Counted from the stretch's first letter, positions 32,916-44,644 are shown. The stretch is 64,000 nucleotides of DNA from Rhodamnia argentea (GCF_020921035.1 NC_063155.1:19487311-19551310); one strand, 5' to 3'. Numbers and translations are program-made. Notes: generated by a model not told the origin, from the sequence alone.

Positions 32916-34660
32916 TTATTTTCTATTCTTTCTTTTTTCCAAAAGAGAAAGTATTTTATCGCCATCCTATGCCACCCCTTTAAGTCCTTTGACATGAAAA
33001 TGTATTCGCCCTCCTCCCCACGGAGGATCTGCCGACATCTCCAGCATGGTAGGCCACACGTGTTCCGTCAAAATTAAAGGCGACGCTCGCCGTTGTCGGT
33101 TCCCGGCGGCTCCGCCCGCCATAAGAACGGCGTGGCGTCGACTCGTCAACATATTCGCATTTTAATCATTAATGAATGCAACAATTGTAATCAAATTGAA
33201 TACATAATTATATATCAATATAAATGAAGAAAGTATAGTATAATACGATATAAAGAATACCATTTGAAGCCAGGGTTATGCCGGATTACTAAATGATGAT
33301 TTTGATTGAAGGTGACACTGGGGTTGTCCATGTCACACCACATAATCGAATTGCTTTAAGCTAATCCGATTTATATTGTCTTTTTCAAATTGTTTAATTT
33401 TTTTTTGGTCAAATTGTTTATTTATTTTTGGGAGGACCGGAGAGACTCCATTCAAGTTGGACACATTGAAGACGACATGCCGAGAAATGTCGCTCTCAAG
33501 CCCAAGTTTTTGCCAAATTGGATGGTTATCCTTTGAATTTGACAATTTTCGAACAACCATCATTTTCTTGGCATATATATGCACATATTGCGAAAAATTG
33601 GGAGGGGTGATCGGTTCCCAATCTAGTCCAGTATCCCTCAAGAACCGAGAACCGGACTGGTGGTCCCGGTTCCCATTTTTCGAAATCGAGGACCAGATTG
33701 GCCACCCCGAGAATCAGACCGGACCATCGTTGGTTCGGTTCGGTTTCCAGTTGGTTCCATTGAACCAATAATAAGACAAATTTATGCACATGCTCGGAAC
33801 AGAGAGTATCTTTTCCTTTTCCAAAATTCATCGCTATTTCTTTACTCTGGTTTTAGCTTTTTAGATATGATTTGATTACTCGTCAAGATTTTTCCCTTCT
33901 CGGTGTGAGAAAAAGGCAATCACAAAACAGCAAAAGAAAGAAGCATTACGGTTACTTTTTTTTTTTTTAAATTCGTTTGGTCTTGTCCTATGTCCCTAGA
34001 ACCGGGAAGCGAACCGCTTGGTCATCGGTTCCAATATTAATGACCAGGAACCGGACCGGACCAATCTAGAACCTAGAACCGAATCACCGGTCCGGTCCAG
34101 TCCCGGCGGTTCCCTATTCGGGCGGTCCGATTTGCTCACCCCTAAAAATCGGGGCATGCATCCCGATGTATAAAAAATTCTCACATTCATGCCCCGCTTA
34201 CTTCGCAGAAAAAATAAATGATTCGAAAAATATTTTTTCTCAAAAAATTGTTTTATATCTCTTGCAAAAGTAAATAAATAAACAAAAAAAAAATCCAATT
34301 GTCCACGAAAATATTTAAATATAAATTGTAGTTAAATATGAAAACATTTCACTCGTAAATTATTTTAAGCGATACAAGATATCATTTAAAAAAATATTTT
34401 TCAAGTCGTTTATTTTTCGCGAAACAATCGAAGCATATCCATCCTCAGTTTAATCATCTTTTCTATGTTCACGGTCTCACTAACAGTCACACTATTGGTG
34501 GATCAAATCACACTTGGAAAAGTATTTTTACACCAAAGTTTGTACTATAATTACTCATATCTAAACAGTTATTTCCTAGTCACAGATATGCGCAAAGCTC
34601 GTACCTTATATAGTCATTAATCGCATAAAAAAGTAAGATGCCTAAAGCTTAATGTCTTAT
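32916..34660 (+). repeat. Tandem duplication, unit B (about 1.74 kb)
   Basis: Direct repeat of 31180-32915, in the same orientation and directly adjacent. Many point differences and short indels show that the duplication is not recent. No gene is carried; a GC-rich patch (33003-33140 here, 31285-31425 in unit A) gives only broken open frames. Confidence 0.85.
33602..34144. mobile_element. hAT-type MITE in unit B
   Basis: Left end GAGGGGTGATCGG, right end gctcacccctA. The flanking 8-bp sequences AAAATTGG (33594-33601) and AAAATCGG (34145-34152) agree at seven of eight bases. Same interior motifs as the copy in unit A. Confidence 0.75.
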
Positions 34661-34837
34661 CCATTTGTACACATGTTTACTTTGAACTTAAGAATTTGCT
34701 GATCTATAGTTTTCAATTATCACCCTCACCAGTAAAGTAATATTGCCAATCACGTAATATTGCCTTACTTGTTTTTTATCCATTGATTGCGTGCTGGTTC
34801 AGCCTTCAGATCAATTAGTGTATTTTACAACAATTGA

Positions 34838-35840
34838 GGAAAAGTGTCAAAAAAGTCCTAAGCATATTACATTGGTGCTAATTCAGTCCTAAACATTTTA
34901 TTGATGCCAATTTAGTCCTAAATCTTTTGTATTTGTGTCAATTGAGTCCATGTGGTCAATTTTAACCCAAAATCGTCGATGTGGATGCTGGCGGTCCCAC
35001 GGGGTATGACTAGTGCTAAAGAGGAAATTTTCAATTTTTTTAAAATTTTTAAAGATTTTTTATATATTTTTCTTTTCTTATTTTTTTCTTTTTCCTTCCA
35101 TGTTCTACATTGCAGCCTTGCGGGTGGCCCGCCACCACCCGACCGCAAGCCGCACGCCGGCTCTCGCCACGGCCGATCCTTGACCAAGCCATGGTGGTCT
35201 CGATCGGCGTCGCCAGGGCGAAATCTGGCAAGCACCGGTGAGGGTGAGCCTCGTCATGATTGACCCACTCCTCGACCTTCATTCTATATATATATTTTTT
35301 GTTAGTTCTAGTTTTTTCTCGGCCAGGCTAGATCGGGGAGAGAACACAAAGAAAAGACCGGAACTAAGGAAAAAATATATAAAATGAAGATCGAGGAGAG
35401 GAGTGGGTCGGTCGTGGCGAGGCTCTCGCCCTGACCGGTGCTTGCCAGATTTCGCCCAGGAAACATCGATCGAGACCACCATGGCCTAGGCAAGGGTCGA
35501 TCGTGACAAGGCCCGGCGTGCGGCGTGCGGCGTGCGGCCGAGTGGTGGCCAGCCACTTGTAAGGCTGCAACGCAGAACAAGGAAGGGAAAAAGAAAGAAG
35601 AAGAAAGGAAAAAAATTATAAAAAATCAACAAAAAAATTAAAAGTGTCCATATTAATATCAACGGAACCTCGTGGGACGGTTAGCTCTCACGTTAGAGAT
35701 TTTCGGCTAAAATTGATTGAATAAATTTAACTGGCATAAATATAAAAGATTTATAATTAAATTGATATCAATAAAAGGTTTAAGACTGAATTAACATCAA
35801 TTTAATAGATTTAAGGCTTTTTTTTTTTCACTTTTTCGAA
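34838..35840. mobile_element. 1-kb foldback element (near-palindromic)
   Basis: The two halves are inverted copies around a centre near 35285-35330. End pair: ggaaaagtgtcaaaaaagtc on the left against gactttt-type sequence ending cactttttcgaa on the right. Mid-arm pair: ccatggtggtctcgatcg (35190) against its inverse cgatcgagaccaccatgg (35466-35483), and gggcgaaatctggcaagcac (35217) against its inverse (35439-35458). The direct repeat ACAATTGA flanks both ends (34830-34837 and 35841-35848). No coding capacity; open frames in the GC-rich arms are composition artefacts. A truncated relative ends at about 47752. Confidence 0.8.
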
Positions 35841-35848
35841 ACAATTGA

Positions 35849-38153
35849 AATTTGTTGAAAAGCGGCACAGAGACACTTGTTAGGCAATCAAACAATAAAA
35901 TGTCACGATCACTGTAGTGGATTGTTCCCTCTCCGCACGGGCTTATGCTAGAGAGAGAGAGAGAGAGAGAGAGATAGATGGGGCATGACAAGACAAACCG
36001 AGGGCTGTACGATGTCAGCAATCGGGAGCGATGCGCTGGGAAAGATTGCCCTTGTGGATTACGGTGGCCGGAGGTGGAGGAGCGACTACTAGCATTTTCT
36101 TCTTCCTTTTTTCCCCTCTCAAAGCACTTGATTAATCTCATCGGACCCACCGCGACTGGATAATTACTAAAAATGGCGGCGGCTTCAAGAACGCCGCCCT
36201 TAGATTTCTTGGACGTTACTACATAACAGAAGGAGGGCCCTACCTCGGCTTCATGTTCACAAAGACAACGCAAACTCCCGTACGTATGTGTTGCATGTGT
36301 CCGTACATGTTCTCGGTGGGTTATCACATGGCCTAGGAGCGATCGTTTCGAGTCGATGATAATTCCCACGGCTTTTCAGCACGTGTTCTGGTTCGCCTTC
36401 ACGTGCTGAAAACGGAAGGACAGAGAGCACGTGTCCCCACACTGTCCTGTCTTGTCCTGTCCTGTCCAAAGATAGCACGTGTCCGTTACGTGTGGATCTG
36501 AGGTGTCCGCAAGAAGAGAAGGGATCTGTACCAGCTCATTGCCTTTTGGGATCGAGCGTGGCTTGCGGTTTCTGGATAGGAACGCTCCAAATCTTTCGCA
36601 TTGATAAGCTTGGCAATTTGGCTCCACCGCTTTGAATTTGGGGTGCTGAGGCTCCCATCGATTGAGCACTCACAGTAGATACCGCTGTACCTGTACGACG
36701 ACTATAGCTTTGAATATGATGTCGGGCCGCGCTAATGTCGGCGAGCCAAGTGGCGAGATCATTGAGGCGGACGAGATTCTCAGTAGCGATAAAAGCAAAG
36801 TCGTTGATTATGATATGAGGTCGGGACGGACGGCGAGTATTGATCGAGTAGCAAAAATGTCGAGCTCAACAAGGGACCGGATATCGATTGTGAACGCAAT
36901 CGGCAGGCAAATGCTATTAGTAATTGTGAGAAGCCAACGAAATCAATTTGACCGAATGGGAACAGATTTCGCCTATCAAACTCATACCCTAATAATCCTT
37001 ATCAGTCGGTTCAACGTCATTCGAGTCGGTGAACGTTGACATCGACTCCTGAAAATTCGACTGAAAATCATGTTAAATAGTAGCGGCAAGACCAACTTTT
37101 TCTATTGTGAATTTTTTTTTTGTGGGAGTTCGATCAGGAGGGGGAACTCATAATTGCGTAAAACGAGTCTTCAAACCGTCTCAATCAATAGAGGCTACCA
37201 TTATTACAGTCAAGCTCTCAAGCGAGAATAGTTACCATTGTGTCGACAGTCATTTCGGTTTGCCGGGAGCTCTCACGGTCGAGATCCTAAGTCGGAATAG
37301 TTATGGCAATGGAACATGGAGACGGAGTCTGATTTCAAGAGCTAGAACTTGCTAGGACAGGCCCGCCACCCTTGAACTATAGAAGGGAGCGCATATGAAG
37401 GAGGAAGAGGTGCACACGAACACGGGACTGCGGTGCGACTTCCGAAATCGCCAATTAATGTTGCCTTTCCCGTCCAATTAATGATGGCAAGAATGTAGTA
37501 CTATACCTTAAGAAGGCACGATTTCCACAAGCTATATATTTCCTCGGAAGAGTTTTTACTTCGATTTGTTGTGATTTATGTGATTAATATTTCTCGTGAC
37601 ATGAATCTAAGGATTATATCTTGAATCCACTTTGTGTATGGATTATCACGTAAATTTATGCGGATAGGATAATCATAGAGTGCTATATGATTGCATACTT
37701 TACAATCTTGTTAAATTATGAATAACCTTGTCTCGTAACTTTTGTTTAAGTGATATCTTCTGTCTCGAAGGATCAGTTGGTCAATTTTCAGGGATTATCG
37801 ATTCAACTTCAATTCAAGACAAATTATAAATTGCATGAATATCAACCGAGATGACACGATTTCGGCATGAAATAGGATCGACTAGGATCCAACATCACTA
37901 ATTTCTCGCCGGGATCAAAACATAAACAATATATGATGACGGCCCAAGTCACGCGAAGCGCTGGCCCATGTGCTTTAGTGACTGGATGATCCATGTGAGC
38001 TGTTACCTAATTGATACGAATGAAAAATTTCCAAGATATTGTCCTATAACGATACAAATTTACAGTCTAGCAAGAAAATAAATAAAGAACAAAGTGAAAC
38101 GCACAACACCAATTTCAATACACCAGATTGCCACTATGGAATAAATGGGCTGA
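35849..38153. other. Intergenic, no recognised gene
   Basis: A GA run (35950-35974) and CT-rich text explain a 190-codon minus-strand frame (35797-36369), which shows no domain and is dominated by low-complexity residues. Plus-strand frames at 36662-37039 and 37107-37355 also lack recognisable features. Nothing here can be supported as a gene. Confidence 0.4.
35950..35974. repeat. (GA)n tract
   Basis: About 12 GA units directly beyond the foldback element. Confidence 0.9.
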
Positions 38154-38842
38154 TCAGAAGGGTGGAGGCCCACCGGGAGGCCCACCAGGCGGCCCACCGA
38201 AGATTGGGCCGCAGCAGCTCTCGAAGATGCAGCAGCACAACAGGTAATAGGCACTGGGAAATGAACATACACAGAGAAATTAGGTCTCAAGTGCATCACT
38301 TCAAATTTTTATTTATATTTTTTTTACTTTTTGGAAATGAATTATAGACTTTAGACACATTTAAAAAATTTTGCAAAAGTTTTACGAGGGTTTCAAAATT
38401 CTAGAAATTGCATTGAGCACCAAGTGGCCGACGAGGACGGCTCTTGCCTATCCCCCCGGCGGGTTCGCTTGCGCTCTCGAAGTAAAACCGGCGTGCCGGT
38501 GAATAAAATGTTCGCAAGTGCTAATCGTTTACTTTATTTAATCATCTGTTAAATTTTAGAGGATTAACAGGGCTTAGCTCAGACCTTTGAATCAGCACTA
38601 CTCAAGTATTTTTACTTTCAGTCATCTTAGCTAAACTAATCTTAAAACTGGACATGGAGAGCTCTTAAAAAACAAAATTTTAGGCCATATGAGGGGCATG
38701 AGCTGGAGGGCAGAATACAGAGAATCAGAAGCCCTCACCATGAAGATGCAAGCCGGCAAATACCGTCGCAGCAGAAGCCCAAGCAACCGCACGGCCCCGG
38801 CGGTCCGGGAGGTCCTCCTGGCGGCGGTCCCCAATCCGGCAT
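38154..38842 (-). CDS. CYSTM-family small cysteine-rich membrane protein, copy 2
   Basis: CYSTM proteins are short tail-anchored proteins, often stress- or pathogen-induced, with a Pro/Gly-rich N-terminus and a Cys-rich C-terminal membrane module. Two exons, 38842..38739 and 38253..38154, GT-AG, splitting a Cys codon (TG|T), give 67 residues. N-terminus MPDWGPPPGGPPGPPGP; the module reads CDGICRLASSC, AYYLLCCCIFESCCGP; tail IFGGPPGGPPGGPPPF. Each exon alone is too short for routine ORF calling. A GA run sits directly upstream of the ATG (CT on the plus strand, 38843-38860). It is a tandem paralogue of the gene at 39593-40105, with the same intron position and phase. Molecular role is not known beyond the family. 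Confidence 0.85.
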
Positions 38843-38860
38843 CTCTCTCTCTCTCTCTCT

Positions 38861-39592
38861 CGGGTTATAGGAAGGCTTTGATGGAGTTGTGTAGAAGCAG
38901 GTTTTGGGTCACTTAAAGATAGGACGACACAGGAGTAGTGGGAAGACGAGAGAAAATTTCAATTCAACATGTGATCCTCAGCCGCGCTATTAACCTACCA
39001 TTCAAATGTTCAAACTTCACCTTTAAGGAAATAATCCGAAAAAAAGATCGGTCACTAGACCGATTTCTCAATTCTAACACGACGTACTTACTGGATCATC
39101 TCAGTACATTAAATTCGATAGAGCTATTTTGTCATATCCAGACTAACGTCAATTCATGCTGCGTCTCATGGAGAAAATGTTATCAGCCAGCCAATATTTT
39201 CAATGCTGTAAATGTTGACCCGAGCCTATGGATACTATCAAATAGAATTATTGCGATCTGAACCAGCACATTGCATTAATTTCTCATAGTTGAAACTTAG
39301 AATAAGGGAAAATAAGAAGGCTTCGTGAACTAAATTAGCTAATGTGCGATTTCACGAACATAGAGGAAACGGTCGCATTAATGTCGTCCACACAGCAACA
39401 AATGTGCCATCCATCAGTCATCGCTTCGTAGGCAAAGTCAACCGACAATACGACATCGTATGGAAGAGAACAAGGACACGTGTAGAATTCTAGAAAGCTG
39501 GCATGAAATGAAATACACCGAGGATCAAGAGTCTTGAAATTTATTCTTTCTTTTTTTTGACATTTACGTTTTCCTTGGAAAAAGGGGTGAGC
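38861..39592. other. Spacer between the two CYSTM genes
   Basis: Promoter space for the 38154-38842 gene and 3' flank of the 39593-40105 gene. No further feature is seen. Confidence 0.4.
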
Positions 39593-40105
39593 TCAGAAGC
39601 GTGGTGGGCCTCCACCTGGGCCTCCGGGCCCGCCGAACATAGGCCCACAGCAACTCTCGAAGAGGCAGCAGCAACACAGCACGTACGCACTGCCGACGGG
39701 AAAAAAGAAAAAAAAAATCAAATAAACCAAAATCCAAGTCAATATCAATTGCGAAATTACGTTCACTCTAGAAATATAGCAAGAAATATTGATCCATAAA
39801 TGTATGACAGCAAATTTCCACGAAATTAATCTCTAAATACTCAAGATAATCGCTATCTATACATTTCGAGTCGCGATTCCCTTCGCATCGTTCACCGTTT
39901 CTTTCGACATTGGTCATCAAAGTTTCTCTCACGACTCATCTTCGAAAAATAAACGCAACGCCGAATTAATTTACTATGCAAAACATAAACAGAAGACATT
40001 GAGCGGAAGACGGACTCACCAAGAGGAAATGAGGCGACATATCCCATCGCAAAGGAACCCGAACGGCCCCGGCGGTCCCGGCGGTGGTCCCCAAGGCGGA
40101 GGCAT
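39593..40105 (-). CDS. CYSTM-family small cysteine-rich membrane protein, copy 1
   Basis: Two exons, 40105..40020 and 39689..39593, GT-AG, 60 residues. N-terminus MPPPWGPPPGPPGPFGFL, module CDGICRLISSC, AYVLCCCCLFESCCGP, tail MFGGPGGPGGGPPRF. Five Cys in the CCCCLFESCC stretch sit within the predicted membrane module. Start chosen at 40105 because the frame upstream belongs to a GA-rich leader in another frame, and because it matches the paralogue. A TATA box lies about 90 bp upstream (40190-40200). Head-to-tail with its paralogue 0.75 kb away, with the intron in the same place and phase, so the pair arose by tandem duplication. Role inferred from family only (membrane-associated stress response). 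Confidence 0.87.
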
Positions 40106-40189
40106 GATCTCTTCCTCTCTCTCTCTCTCTCTCTCAAATTGGCGGACGAAGTTGCAGCGGATGCGGATAACGAAGTTGATGGATCGAAC

Positions 40190-40200
40190 GTATATATAGG
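40190..40200 (-). promoter_or_regulatory. TATA box of CYSTM copy 1
   Basis: Minus-strand CCTATATATAC, about 85-95 bp upstream of the ATG at 40105, consistent with a leader of about 55-60 nt that includes the GA run. Confidence 0.65.
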
Positions 40201-41095
40201 AGGAAAAGAGAGGAGCTTCGTAGCGAAGTAATGCTCGGAAACCTAAAACAGTTGGTTGAGGAAACGAAGCAATGCACCAACCAGTCCAAACCTAACGTTC
40301 CAGCCATCACCATGCCGACCTATACGTGCATGGTCTCTCACTTGCGGTCGTTCAAAGCACGAATCACGCAAAAGGTGTTGTGGCAAAAGGAATAATACAT
40401 GCGTTCCGGCGTAAAAGATGTCGATTTGCACAGTTGAAATCGCAACATCGTCGCGGTATGCTCTTTTCCGGCATGTTCGAATGTGATTCGCTCTTTCGAA
40501 ATGGCTAATGAAAGTAGTTTGCAACATCGTGCACAGGTTATGGGATCGGCCGGAATTGATCGAGTACTTGGTTTGGTGGGGGCAATGAAATCATTTGCCC
40601 GCGTCTATCGAGTAACAATATGCATCTGTCGGCATGGATTGAGCAAAAGATGAGAAAATTCATGGAGTTTGTGGCTCCATTTGGATCGCGAAAAAATGAG
40701 TGATTGGAAAAGTATTTTTCTTAAAATGATCGCATGAATTGCTTGAAAGAATTAGTCAATGAAAAATATTTTCATTACCGACATCGATTTATGTATGAAT
40801 ATTTGCATGGTCGAGAAAAAAATTTTTTTTTTTCAATTTTATATGCGATATAAGTGATGTATTTTGGACAAGCTATGTCAATGCTGATTGAATACATCAA
40901 TGCTTTCACCAAATTGTTAAGGGCCAGATCTAGCTGGGGTCGCATGACTTTGGGCCAACTCTAGCCTTGGGTTGTGAGAGCCCCAGTGACTTGGGTGTTT
41001 GATTTAATTTTATGTTTTTAATATACATGATTTCTTGAGTAATCTCGACAAAATTCTAAAAGGGTGCTCGAGTGATTTACCTAATGAAATCATAA
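40201..41095. other. Intergenic upstream of the CYSTM pair
   Basis: About 40245-40400 resembles 42385-42510 in short blocks (cgaagcaatgcaccaa / cgaagtaatgcaccaa; cacttgcggtcgttcaaagc / cacttgcggttttccaaagc), suggesting an old local duplication. The rest is AT-rich and unremarkable. Confidence 0.4.
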
Positions 41096-41350
41096 GCTAG
41101 TTCATTAGAAATAAATCGGGAATGAAATAACAATTATGGCGAGCCATAAGCACAATATGTATTCTCTAGAGATATTAAAATTAAACATGATCACGGTCCG
41201 GCACCATTTTCTTGTAAAAAACAAGAGCACTTGCTCGGACGGCCCGACGCTCGGCTTTGTTGTGTTTGAATCATCGCCGGAGGATGGTCAGTCCATTTTC
41301 TGCTGGGATGTTGTTCTTAAATTTCTCTCAGAAGTCCCCATTTCGAGATA
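41096..41350 (+). repeat. Degenerate partial copy of the ARM/TPR gene's upstream region
   Basis: Aligns in order with the upstream and leader region of the gene at 54137. Left: gcacaatatgtattctctag against ctcacaatatgtattttcta (52505), with aaattaaacatgatcacggt against aaattaaactcgaccgtaat. Middle: gagcacttgctcggacggcc against gagcactcgctcgacggctc (53046). Right: ttctctcagaagtcc against ttctctcagctagtcc (53281). Several hundred bases present at 52570-53035 are missing here. Confidence 0.7.
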
Positions 41351-41599
41351 GAGTCATCCATGGCTCGTATAAATGTCAACCCGCGGTCTAAACAAACTGA
41401 TTACCGAAAAAGAAAGCATTCCCATTGCGTCGTTGGAACTGAGAACTGGCTTCAGACACAAGATGGGAAAAGCAAGTCGGTCTTTTTCTTGTATGAAGAA
41501 ATAGGGGTCTGAATATCGCGTTACACACAGAATACAAAAGCTCAAACTGTTTGAAGTATTACACAAGGTCGAATTAATGAGGTCCCCTAATTTGGAGAT

Positions 41600-41950
41600 G
41601 GAAAATAATGATACATATGGTCACTGGACTTTGGCTCAATGTGTAATGCGATTCCTAGACTTTTAATTTGTTCAATGTGGTTCATGAAATTTAGCCCAAT
41701 GTGCAATGTGCTCATTGAACTTTTAATTTGTTCAATGTGGTTCATGAACATTTTAAACTTTTAATTTGTTCAATATGGTCCATGAACTTTAGCCCAATAT
41801 GCAATATGGTCGTTGAACTTTCAATTTGTTCAATGTGATCCCCAAAAGTTTGGAATATGTTCAATTTAGTTTCTGAACTATATGAAAAAGTTCAATATTG
41901 TCGTTCCATTAATTCAAGTTTATGAATGACATTTAACCTTTTTTTTTTAA
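41600..41950. repeat. Half of an AT-rich MITE family
   Basis: Degenerate 40-50-bp repeats (ttgttcaatgtggttcatga, actttagcccaatatgcaat) like the interior of the 4665-5090 element, beginning ggaaaataatgatacatatg. The matching inverted right end is not seen. Confidence 0.5.
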
Positions 41951-41956
41951 ATTATC

Positions 41957-42115
41957 ATTGGACGTTATGAACAATCATCATAGCACATGAACGAATTTGA
42001 ACTTTAAGATACGAAATTGAAATCAATTCACTTTATCACGTAATTGGAGCATGGAAGAGCCTTGATCATCAAAGTTGGAGTCAAATCAATATAAGAAATG
42101 CATAAAAATGATTAA
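41957..42115. repeat. Single arm related to the 46.5-47.3 kb inverted repeat
   Basis: Shares gatacgaaattgaaatcaat, tcactttatcac, ttggagcatg and agtcaaatcaat with the right arm at 46950-47100. It stands alone here, without its inverted partner. Confidence 0.65.
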
Positions 42116-43039
42116 CACTATCGTAATAATGACCATGTTGCAATCTAGTGAACAAGACATACGATCGCAATATCGATGCTAGCAAAGGAACTGCGTCCTT
42201 TATTTAATACACGCCATAGTCTCTATTTTTTTCTTTTAATCCGTCTGTAGGCAGAACATGAAGTTTCCGAAAATACTCTATTAATTTCATCGGATCCTAG
42301 TAAAATACTAAACAGGGAGGCTTGAAGACATTGGCAAAAGACAAACACAGCAAGCGGAAACGAGGCCACATATTCCATGGCATTGGAAGAATTGGAACCC
42401 GAACTCTAAGAGGTTGTCGAGAGTGCGAAGTAATGCACCAATATGCACGCGGATGGTTTTCCACTTGCGGTTTTCCAAAGCGCAAATCACACAATAGCAC
42501 GCAAATCTCTTGCCGAATTCGGTCGCAGGACCACAAACTCCATGTAACAAACTACTTCAATTAGAGATTTAATAGAGCGAATTGCGTTCAAACATACTGA
42601 AAAACGATTATATCACAATTATTTCAATCATTATTGTGCTTACTGATGAAACCAAAAAGCAAAGTAGAGAGATAAGTGGCCGGTTTCTGGATGAACCTTT
42701 GTGTAGCTCACTCTCATTGTGGTTCGATAGCGCCATCTCGACTAGTCCTGACCCATAACATCGATGCTCTCTGAATAGCCTTCCATTTCTTCTGTTCTCG
42801 AAGCCTTTGCAATGTTCTCCAATGCCAGATCTATAGACATCAATGCTATCCTCTCCCTTTTCTTTGTTCCACATCTATGTGCCACATGCAAAGCCTTTCG
42901 CATAAACTCCTCCACATATGAATCGACTGAAGCTTTATCACATGTTGTCCCTGTACTAGGGGGTGCGAACTGGCAAGCTGTCTTGCAGATTTTGTCCACC
43001 TTTTCAACAAGTAGCAAGACGGTATCTCGAAGATATTCA

Positions 43040-43125
43040 TGAAATTGAGTACTTTCAAAGCATGAAAAACAAGATACCGAAATTGAGTACTTTCAAAGCA
43101 TGAAAAAACAAGATACCGAAAAACT
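43040..43125. repeat. Tandem duplication of about 45 bp in the FAR1 relic
   Basis: The unit aaattgagtactttcaaagc / atgaaaa / acaagataccg occurs twice in a row. It duplicates the HALKVL-coding segment and shifts the frame. Confidence 0.85.
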
Positions 43126-43404
43126 CGAACTTCCCATAGGTACATGCTAATGTCGAATTGGCGGGATCAAACTTGACGGTGTCCATGTTTGTTCCGCCAT
43201 GTTCACTCAACTTAAATTTACGAAGACTCGCCGTGCCCGGGCTTTCTTCGATTTCTAGTGATATGCCACACATCAGCTCATCTTGGAACATCTGAAAATT
43301 GGTCTAGTATGCAAGCATTTGGCTTCTCTCTCCACCGGACTCCTATATCTCAAATTGGCCGTGTTCTTCTCGCAGCGCTTATCTTCCATAAATTCTTTCC
43401 TGTG

Positions 43405-43545
43405 CATGTCCTTAACATAGTCTATCCGAAGCTCGGTGTCGATCGCTCCTCAGCTCTACTTTTCAAGCGGGCACTCGACATAGTCTATCCGAAGCTCGGT
43501 GTCGATCGCTCCTCGGCTCTACTTTTCAAGCAAGCACCGAATTCC
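43405..43545. repeat. Tandem duplication of about 64 bp in the FAR1 relic
   Basis: Two adjacent copies containing catagtctatccgaagctcg, gtgtcgatcgctcct and ctctacttttcaag, with only a few differences, so recent relative to the gene's decay. Confidence 0.85.
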
Positions 43546-44120
43546 TTTCACGGGTTACTTCTGACTAATGAAACTTGTTTTGCTTTATTCTTTTATGCGC
43601 ATGTACATAACTGCTGATGTTAAACCATGGAATGTTTGTTTTTTTTTTTTACATAACTGCCGATGTTAAACCATGGACTGTTTTTTTTTTCCTTAACAAA
43701 AATAATTGTGTAATTTGGTGTTTACAATAAAAAATAATTGTATAATTTGGTGTTTACAATAAACGTATGTTCTATCTATCTGGCCTTTCCCAAAAGTTTA
43801 TAGAGGACTAAAGAGAATGTTTCTATTGCTTTAAATGTTGAGTGATACAAAGGCAGGGAGATCACCCCTATTTATATAAGAGGCTTTCCACTTAGTACCG
43901 TTGATTTCCTCTTGATCGAATGGGTGAGATCGACTCTCGCCACCTACCATCTACTCTATTAATTACAAGACTACCATTTATCTCATTAAGCACACGAAAT
44001 ATCTTGGGTATACAATTCCCATATCGTCCTCAGGAGTGTTCTAGAATACTCATGAAAATCCTAAAGGTCAAGACACTTTTAAGTCTTGTTGACCATTAGT
44101 CTATCTTGTTGATCCTTTTA

Positions 44121-44644
44121 GGCTGCGTTTGGTCGTCCGTATAAAACTCGGGATATGATATGTTTTATCCTATCCCGTGTTTGGTAGGTATCCCGGATTG
44201 TATAATGTCGAATATATTGGGAAATAACCCGGATAAAAAAATCTTAGGGGAGGGGGTAGGATAAGGTCGGATAGGATTTCTCTTATCCGTTATATAAAAG
44301 CTAACTTTCTCGTCTCATTTGTTTCTATTTTTATTTTATTTTATTTTTTGCAAAGAGGTTTGAAAATCTAATAAAATGTGTATATTTTCAATTTTTTTTT
44401 GTGTGTATGAGAATATTATTTTTATAGTAATAAGATCGGAATATTTCATGAGTATCACGTAGGACATATACGTCCTTTATATTGATATACGGTTTCTACC
44501 AAATGCAGGATATGATAGGATATGAGAATATCCGACTTTAAATCCGTAGTTCACCAAATGATGGATAGGATATGGCCAAATCCCTAGATTTCTTATCATA
44601 TCCAATCCTATCCCGACCAGAAATCCCGACAACCAAACGCAGCC
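44121..44644. mobile_element. PIF/Harbinger-type MITE, 524 bp
   Basis: Perfect 13-bp inverted ends GGCTGCGTTTGGT...ACCAAACGCAGCC, flanked by the trinucleotide TTA on both sides (44118-44120 and 44645-44647), the typical PIF/Harbinger (Tourist-like) target. The subterminal regions also pair (gatatgata, tatcc-rich). No transposase. It is inserted next to the codons LVLDP of the FAR1-like relic. Confidence 0.88.

Noticed and set aside
34918-35580. Overlapping frames of 67-105 codons on both strands
   Set aside because: They lie in the GC-rich arms of the foldback element; the two arms give mirror-image frames, as expected for an inverted repeat and not for genes.
35797-36369. 190-codon minus-strand frame
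   Set aside because: Its interior is a translated CT run (SLSLSLSS), with no domain and no splice context.
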